Of a DNA stretch of 64,000 bases, positions 59,011 through 64,000 are shown one piece after another. The stretch's first letter is position 1. Each line of letters opens with the position of its first letter. The translations under genes and the position numbers were made by a program. Under the pieces are notes generated by a model, which saw only the letters and a list, made by a program, of their open reading frames with translations, was not told where the DNA came from and did no database searches. This stretch comes from Ichthyophis bannanicus (taxonomy: Eukaryota; Chordata; Amphibia; Gymnophiona; Ichthyophiidae). The DNA lies in assembly GCA_033557465.1 (NCBI GenBank), contig CM066033.1, positions 592,626,438-592,690,437 on the forward strand, given 5' to 3'.

Positions 59011-59474
59011 AGCAGGAGATGTTCGAAGAGAAGGGTCTTTATTGTGCACAGGACACCCCAACGCGTTTCGGCAACGCCTTCCTCAGGGGGAGAAATACCA
59101 TATGCATGTTGGTAGAAATCCCACCAAACCAGTTTAAAACGAGTCACAATGTAAGATCTGGAAGAACCTCAAAGTACAAAGTCAGCCGTGTCAAACGGAG
59201 AATGTAGCTGGTTTGAATGCGCTCTGAATGCTACATTCTCCGTTTGACACGGCTGACTTTGTACTTTGAGGTTCTTCCAGATCTTACATTGTGACTCGTT
59301 TTAAACTGGTTTGGTGGGATTTCTACCAACGTGCATATGGTGTTTCTCCCCCTGAGGAAGGCGTTGCCGAAACGCGTTGGGGTGTCCTGTGCACAATAAA
59401 GACCCTTCTCTTCGAACATCTCCTGCTCCTTGTGTTTGTTGGGACTCTCTGCGGGAGGTAGCTCCTCCTTGTGT
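59011..59474. mobile_element. 464-base insertion forming a 200-bp hairpin, within the DIRS element
   Basis: A 14-base duplication, CCCTTATCACCGGG (58997-59010 and 59475-59488), flanks it, and DIRS coding sense is restored if it is removed. Arms 59009-59208 and 59230-59429 are inverted copies with about two mismatches, around a 21-base loop. A 45-base single-copy tail follows. Each arm holds the hammerhead-like module and AATAAA of the right-arm strand. The long duplication fits target-primed reverse transcription, so I read it as an inverted double insertion of a short retroelement 3' end. Confidence 0.82.
59348..59382 (+). ncRNA. Hammerhead-like RNA module (candidate)
   Basis: CCCC (59348-59351), CTGAGGA (59352-59358), one extra A, stem GGC/GCC with loop GTT (59360-59368), GAAA (59369-59372), CGCGTT, then GGGG (59379-59382) pairing with the first CCCC. 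The layout is that of a type I hammerhead core. The extra A before stem II and the nearly loop-less stem III make activity doubtful. An inverted copy lies in the left arm. Confidence 0.35.
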
Positions 59475-60384
59475 CCCTTATCACCGGGGACAGTTGGGTG
59501 CTAGAGATAGTCCACAAGGGCTGTGCACTCCATTTTCACCAACTGCCACCCCCCTACTTTCCAGGGGAGCCTCCAAGGCCTCCCCTGCACACAGACCTTC
59601 TCTGTCAGGAGCTTCAGAGTCTGTTGGTGGACAAGGCGGTGGAGCCTGTGCCTCCCCACTTGCAAGGTCATGGGTTCTACTCCAGGTATTTCCTGGTGCC
59701 CAAAAGGACCGGTGGCCTTCGTCCCATTCTGGACCTCAGGAACCTCAACAAGTTCCTAGTGAAAGAAAAGTTCAAGATGCTTACTCTTGGAACCTTCTGC
59801 CCTACCTCCAGCAGGGAGATTGGCTATGCTCCTTAGATCTAAAGGATGCGTACACTCACATCCTCATTCATCCAGACCACAGAAAGTACCTGAGGTTCAT
59901 CGTGGGAGCAAACCATTATCAGTACAGAGTACTGCCTTTCGGCCTCACCTCCGCCCCCAGAGTTTTCACAAAGTGCCAATCAGTGGTGGCGGCCTACCTG
60001 AGAAATCAGGGCATCTTTGTCTTCCCCTATCTGGATGACTGGCTCATCAGGGGTCAGACAAGCCAAGAGGCCAGTCAAACCACCCTCAGGACCATTGCTC
60101 TTCTACAACGCCTGGGGTTTGTCATAAACTTCGCAAAGTCCACTTTGCTCCCTTCCCAGAACTTGGAGTTCATAGGGGCAAGGTTGGACTCTCTCCTGGC
60201 AAAGGCATTCTTGCCAGAAAACAGAGCCCAAAGGTTGATGGCCTTGGCAAGTCAGTTTCTCCGCAGGTCCCTGGTCTCCACCAGGCTCTGCCTGAGAGTT
60301 CTGGGCCACATGGCTTCGACAGTACATGTGACCCCCAATGCCAGGCTCCATATGCGGCCTGCACAGTGGTGCCTTCGGACTTAG

Positions 60385-61300
60385 TGGTCCCAGGCCACAG
60401 GCGGCCTCAGAGACAAGATAAGGGTGTCCAGACCATTTCTGCACTCCCTCAACTGGTGGCTGCACCCACCCAATCTACTGAAGGGGGTGCCTTTTCAGAT
60501 CTCAGGTTACACAGTGGTGCTGACAACCGATGCCTCCCTGCTAGGCTGGGGAGCTCATTGTCTGGGCAAGTGCAACCAGGGTCTCTGGTCTCCCTGGGAA
60601 GCTGCACAGCAGATCAATCTCCTCGAACTCAGAGCTATTCGATTAGCATTCAAAGCTTTCACACCTGCCCTGTCTCACCAGTCTGTCCTGATTCAGACAG
60701 ACAACCAGGTTGCCATGTTTTATGTGAACAAACAGGGCGGAACTGGGTCCAGGATCCTGTGTCGAGAGGCTCAGGACCTTTGTTCTTTTGCCCTCAAGCA
60801 CAACATGCTTCTCAAGGCGGTGTACCTTCCAGGCCAGGACAACTATCTGGCAGACAGATTAAGCAGAATACTGCAGCCCCACGAGTGGCAGCTGCATCCC
60901 TCAGTGGTTCAGAAGATATTCCTGAAATGGGGTCTCCCTTGGCTGGATCTCTTTGCCAGCCCAATAAACAAGCAACTGCCAAAGTTCTGCTCCAGGCAAC
61001 CGCATCCTCTGAGAATAGCAGCAGATGCTTTTCTGATTCCCTGGTCTCAGGGCCTCCTGTATGCGTTTCCTCCCACACCCTTGGTGGCCCGAACTCTCTT
61101 CAAAATTCTTCAGGACAAGGCCTCTGTCCTGCTGGTGGCTCCCAGATGGCCGAGACAGCCTTGGTTTCCACTTCTACTTCAACTGGCGGTGGATCCCCCA
61201 CTGCCTCTGGGGTTGCAACCCGACCTTCTCTCACCCCAATCTTCACCCCAATCTTCTGCACCCCAATCTCAAGTCTCTCAATTTGATGGCCTGGAGGCTG
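60385..61300 (+). pseudogene. DIRS RNase H and linker
   Basis: The same phase continues after the TAG. RNase H acidic motifs are TTDASLLGWGAH, LLELRAIRLA, IQTDNQVAMF and NYLADRLSR. A conserved DIRS linker follows (WLDLFASPINKQLP, DAFLIPWSQGLLYAFPP), sometimes described as methyltransferase-like. Confidence 0.82.
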
Positions 61301-62332
61301 CAAGGGTAGTCTTGGCTCCCTGGGGCCTACCTCAGGAAGTTGAGGAGGTTGTCCTAGCCTCTAGGAAACAGTCCACTAGGAAAACCTATGCTCTCAAATG
61401 GAAAAGGTTTTCTGTGTGGTGTCAGCTACATACAGAGGATCCTTTCTCCTCTACTGTGCCAGTAGTCCTTCAGTACTTACTGCACTTGTCAAATCAGGGT
61501 CTTAAATCCAATTCTGTTCTGGTCCACCTCTCAGCTCTAGCAGCTCACCACTCATTGGTAGAAGGGCAGTCTCTCTCTGGTCACCCCTTGGTGTCCCGCT
61601 TTCTCAGGGGCTTGCTTTTGCTCAAGCCTCCTATCCGTCGTCCTGCCCCTGAGTGGGAGCTGAATGTGGTCTTGCAGCAACTGACTCGCCCACCTTTTGA
61701 GCCGATGGCTACTTGTCCACTACGCTTCCTCTCCTGGAAGACACTCTTCCTAATAGCTAGGCGGGTGAGTGAGCTTCAGGCCCTGGTATGTGACAGGCCT
61801 TACACCAGGATTTACAGGAACAGGGTAGCCCTCAGGACTCATCCAAAGTTCCTCCCTAAGGTTGTCTCCTCTTTCCACCTCAATCAGGAGGTGGTTCTTC
61901 CAACATTCTTCCCTAGGCCTCATGCTAGCCAGGCTGAAGCAGTCCTGCATACCCTGGACTGTAGGAGGGCCTTATCCTTCTACCTTGACCGTATGCAAGG
62001 GCATAGAAGGGCTACTCAGCTCTTCGTCTCTTTTGACCTAATAACTTGGGGTTGGCTGTGTCCAAGCGTACCTTGTCCATCTGGGTGGCTGACTGTATCA
62101 CCTGGGCTTACAAGGCGGCTGACTTCCTTTGCAGGGTAGGGTCACGGCCCATCGTGTCAGGGCAATGGCTGCCTCAGTGGCTCATCTCCGCTCTGTGCCC
62201 TTTGTAGACATCTGCAGGGCTGCAACTTGGTCTTCAAGCCAGACCTTTGCAGCCCATTACTGCCTGGAGAGAGAGTCCCGTAGGGACAGTGCTTTTGGCC
62301 AGGCAGTACTCCGGAATCTCTTTGAGGTTTAG
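61300..62332 (+). pseudogene. DIRS tyrosine recombinase
   Basis: An N-terminal SAM-like core-binding domain (RKQSTRKTYALKWKRFSVWC) precedes the catalytic domain. The catalytic Arg is in LIARRVSELQAL at about 61760, the HxxR in AHRVR at about 62150, and the nucleophile Tyr at 62258-62260 (HYCLE). The phase changes near 62040 and near 62130, so the copy is broken between the first Arg and the HxxR. It would join circular DNA into the genome. Confidence 0.85.
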
Positions 62333-62468
62333 GCAACTCTTGCCCTCCTGTCCTCTGTTGGGCTACTGGTGGGGGTTGTGTCCTTGAAAAACCTTTCTTT
62401 GCAGCTGGGACTAGAGGGAGTCCTCTTTTTCAGCCTGGGTTCCTCGGTAGCCCAGAGCTAGGGAGTCG

Positions 62469-62567
62469 CCCATATGTGAGGACTGACTTCCTGCTTGGTC
62501 CTGGAGAAAGAGTAGTTATTCACCTGTAACAGGTGTTCTCCAGGAGCAGCAGGAATCAGTCCTCACA
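62469..62567. repeat. DIRS internal complementary region
   Basis: 62469-62508 is the complement of the left end, and 62509-62567 is the complement of the right end. The junction reads CTGGAGAA/AGAGTAG, exactly the two ends joined. It is the template used to complete and circularise DIRS DNA. Confidence 0.88.
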
Positions 62568-62647
62568 ACCCTCCCTCCTCCCCTTGGAGTTGCAGTTGTA
62601 CATAGTTTATTTTTCATTTTTGTGTGATGTTCTTAGCTATGTCATTT

Positions 62648-62833
62648 GACTGAGGTAAGATGGCACCTTTAGGCGGGAAGGGAACCGCGCATGCGTGCCT
62701 GCATTCCCAAAGGCTTTCATAGAAAGCTGGGGAAATGCTCCGCTGGGGCTTCATCGGCGCCGATGACACCCATATGTGAGGACTGATTCCTGCTGCTCCT
62801 GGAGAACACCTGTTACAGGTGAGTAACTACTCT
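62648..62833 (-). repeat. DIRS right inverted terminal repeat with extension
   Basis: The complement of the left repeat, followed by 27 bases holding the palindrome CACCTGTTACAGGTG and ending ACTACTCT. Confidence 0.88.
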
Positions 62834-63545
62834 ATCCTGCACCTGTTTACAGGAGGCTTTGGGCTTGGCCAAACCTCTTATAAAAGATGTGACTATTTTA
62901 CGTCCTGACCTTTTTACTTCTCAATTCCCATCTCCATACATTTTCTAAAATTGGCCTCCATTTGTCTGGGGAAATAAAACTGCACTTGTCTGCATTAAAT
63001 GTATCTGCCATTTGTTCGCCCAATCTCCCAATTTCTCAAGGCCCTTTTGAAATTTTTCACAATCACTGTGCAATTTAACAAGTTTGAATAATTTTGTGTC
63101 ATCTGCAAATTTGATCAACTCACTCGTTCTCATGACAAAGTCATTTATGAATATATTAAAAAGCAGCAGGCCCAGCAAAGATCCCTGGGATGCTCCACTA
63201 TTCATCTTTCTCCACTGAAAAAAAATGGCCATTTAGCCCTACCCTCTGTTCTCTATGTTTTTAACCTTTCTAATCCAAAATAGTACACTGTCTCTTATCC
63301 CATGGCCCTTCAGTTTCCTCGAGTCTTCCATGAGGGACCTTATCAAATGCTTTCTGAAAAAACACACTATTTAAATGGCTGGCTTTTACCTATTTATTCA
63401 TACCTTCAAAAAAATATAACCGATTAGTGAGACAAGACTTTTCTTGGTTAAATCTGTGTTGGCTTTCTCCCATTAATCCCTGACTATCTATATGTTGTGT
63501 AATTTTGTTTGTTTTAATGGTTTCTACCATTTTGCCTGGTAGTGA
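62834..63545 (-). mobile_element. CR1 LINE RT fragment
   Basis: A minus frame at 62945-63232 shows QWRKMNSGASQGSLLGLLLF and the catalytic-region remnant FADDTKLFKLV. Upstream pieces to about 63545 are also CR1. Confidence 0.8.
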
Positions 63546-63876
63546 CATCAGACTTGCTGTTGGCACAGGAAGTCTGCATAAGGAGTTGAAGAGGGACAGA
63601 AGCAGACAGCCCCGCTGTGGTGGAGATTAAGACTTTCCTTAAACCCTCTTTGTACATACTGTATATAGGTTTCTATAGATGTACATAGGTTACTATAGAT
63701 GTGAGGTCACTATGTACACATATAGTATATAAGTCTCTATGTATATAGGTTTTTCTGGCAATAATCTCCTGCATGCCTCCCCCTTTCCACCCTGTTTTAT
63801 GTAAACTGCTCAAGTTGCTCTGTAAACTGCTTTGATTGAACGATAAGGCAGTATAAAAAACCCTGTTAAATAAATG
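63546..63876 (+). repeat. L2-like LINE/SINE tail
   Basis: CTGTAAACTGCTTTGATTG, then GATAAGGCAGTATAAAAAAC and AAATAAATGA. A TATATAGGTTTCTATAG short repeat lies at 63655-63750. Confidence 0.55.
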
Positions 63877-64000
63877 AGGATTACCACTTGGTCAATGTCT
63901 TTGCATACCACACATTTACACTACTATTTCAGAGTTTAAGAAACATGCCAGCAACTTTTTCACCGACTACTTGAAAGAGGTTATCCACCTACTGTCATCT
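63877..64000. other. Window end, nothing recognised
   Basis: No motif was identified in the last 124 bases. Confidence 0.4.

Larger units (their letters stand above)
58846..60384 (+). pseudogene. DIRS reverse transcriptase
   Basis: The frame opens at 58846, overlapping ORF1. It is split by the insertion 59011-59474 (LFAHQWPLITG then DSWVLEIVHKG), resumes to about 59790, then shifts phase and runs to TAG 60382-60384. Motifs are FLVPKRTGGLRPILDLRNLN, LDLKDAYTHI, VLPFGLTSAP and the catalytic YLDDWLI at 60028-60048. The terminal TAG replaces a codon where homologues continue. Confidence 0.85.
56598..62833 (+). mobile_element. DIRS-type retrotransposon, structurally complete
   Basis: 6236 bases. 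Inverted terminal repeats are at 56598-56758 and 62648-62806, plus a 27-base right extension. A 99-base internal complementary region (62469-62567) is the complement of the right end joined to the left end. Coding order is Gag-like ORF1, then RT, RNase H, a DIRS-typical linker and tyrosine recombinase. DIRS elements integrate by recombinase from a circle, and no target duplication is seen, as expected. Stops, shifts and the hairpin insertion make this copy inactive. Confidence 0.92.

Overview
This window is vertebrate nuclear DNA, made mostly of nested transposable elements. The only cellular gene I can name is the last coding exon of EDARADD, the death-domain adaptor of the ectodysplasin receptor, at 18.5 kb on the + strand. 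A second, unrecognised gene appears to start in a CpG-rich promoter at 49.2-49.4 kb, with a second 87-base exon at 53.5 kb. The repeats (DIRS with tyrosine recombinase, CR1, L2-like and L1/Tx1-like LINEs, a LINE with a restriction-like endonuclease, CORE-type tRNA SINEs, a class I endogenous retrovirus, hAT and Harbinger MITEs) suggest a large-genome non-mammalian tetrapod. My best guess is an amphibian such as a caecilian; this is inference.

Layout. 0-6.1 kb: fold-back repeats, CR1 and L2-like fragments, and LINE 3' tails. 6.1-12.5 kb: an LTR retrotransposon (TSD TCAT, 1.35 kb LTRs) with a SCAN-like capsid, CCHC finger, aspartic protease, dUTPase, RT and RNase H, but no integrase. 12.5-17.6 kb: two L2-like LINEs on the minus strand. 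18.5-19.1 kb: EDARADD terminal exon and 3' UTR. 20.8-28.2 kb: a complete but broken minus-strand provirus (TSD ATTGG, tRNA-His-like primer site). 28.3-37.4 kb: a minus-strand L1-like LINE split by SINE and L2-like insertions and by an unexplained 1.8 kb block holding a TATA promoter-like site. 39-41.5 kb: CR1 and an RLE-type LINE. 42.2-46.9 kb: a CR1 interrupted by a solo LTR related to the 6 kb element, a MITE, an RLE-LINE fragment and a SINE. 46.9-49 kb: CR1 and other repeat pieces. 49.2-53.6 kb: first two exons of the unknown gene. 54.3-55.8 kb: a non-autonomous hAT element (TSD ATCCCTAC). 56.6-62.8 kb: a DIRS element with inverted termini and internal complementary region, interrupted by a 464-base insertion that folds into a 200-base-pair hairpin. 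62.9-64 kb: CR1 and a LINE tail.

The most unusual material is the LTR family. It combines a SCAN-like Gag with a dUTPase in the place where Gmr1-type elements carry integrase. Its LTRs hold long open frames: about 120 and 157 codons in one copy, and 286 uninterrupted codons in the solo LTR at 42.3 kb. They also carry RFX-like and ZNF143-like sites. Second is a small structured module, hammerhead-like in layout, found at the 3' ends of two otherwise different inserts (48.04-48.08 kb and 59.35-59.38 kb). All coordinates of repeat edges without a stated target-site duplication are approximate.
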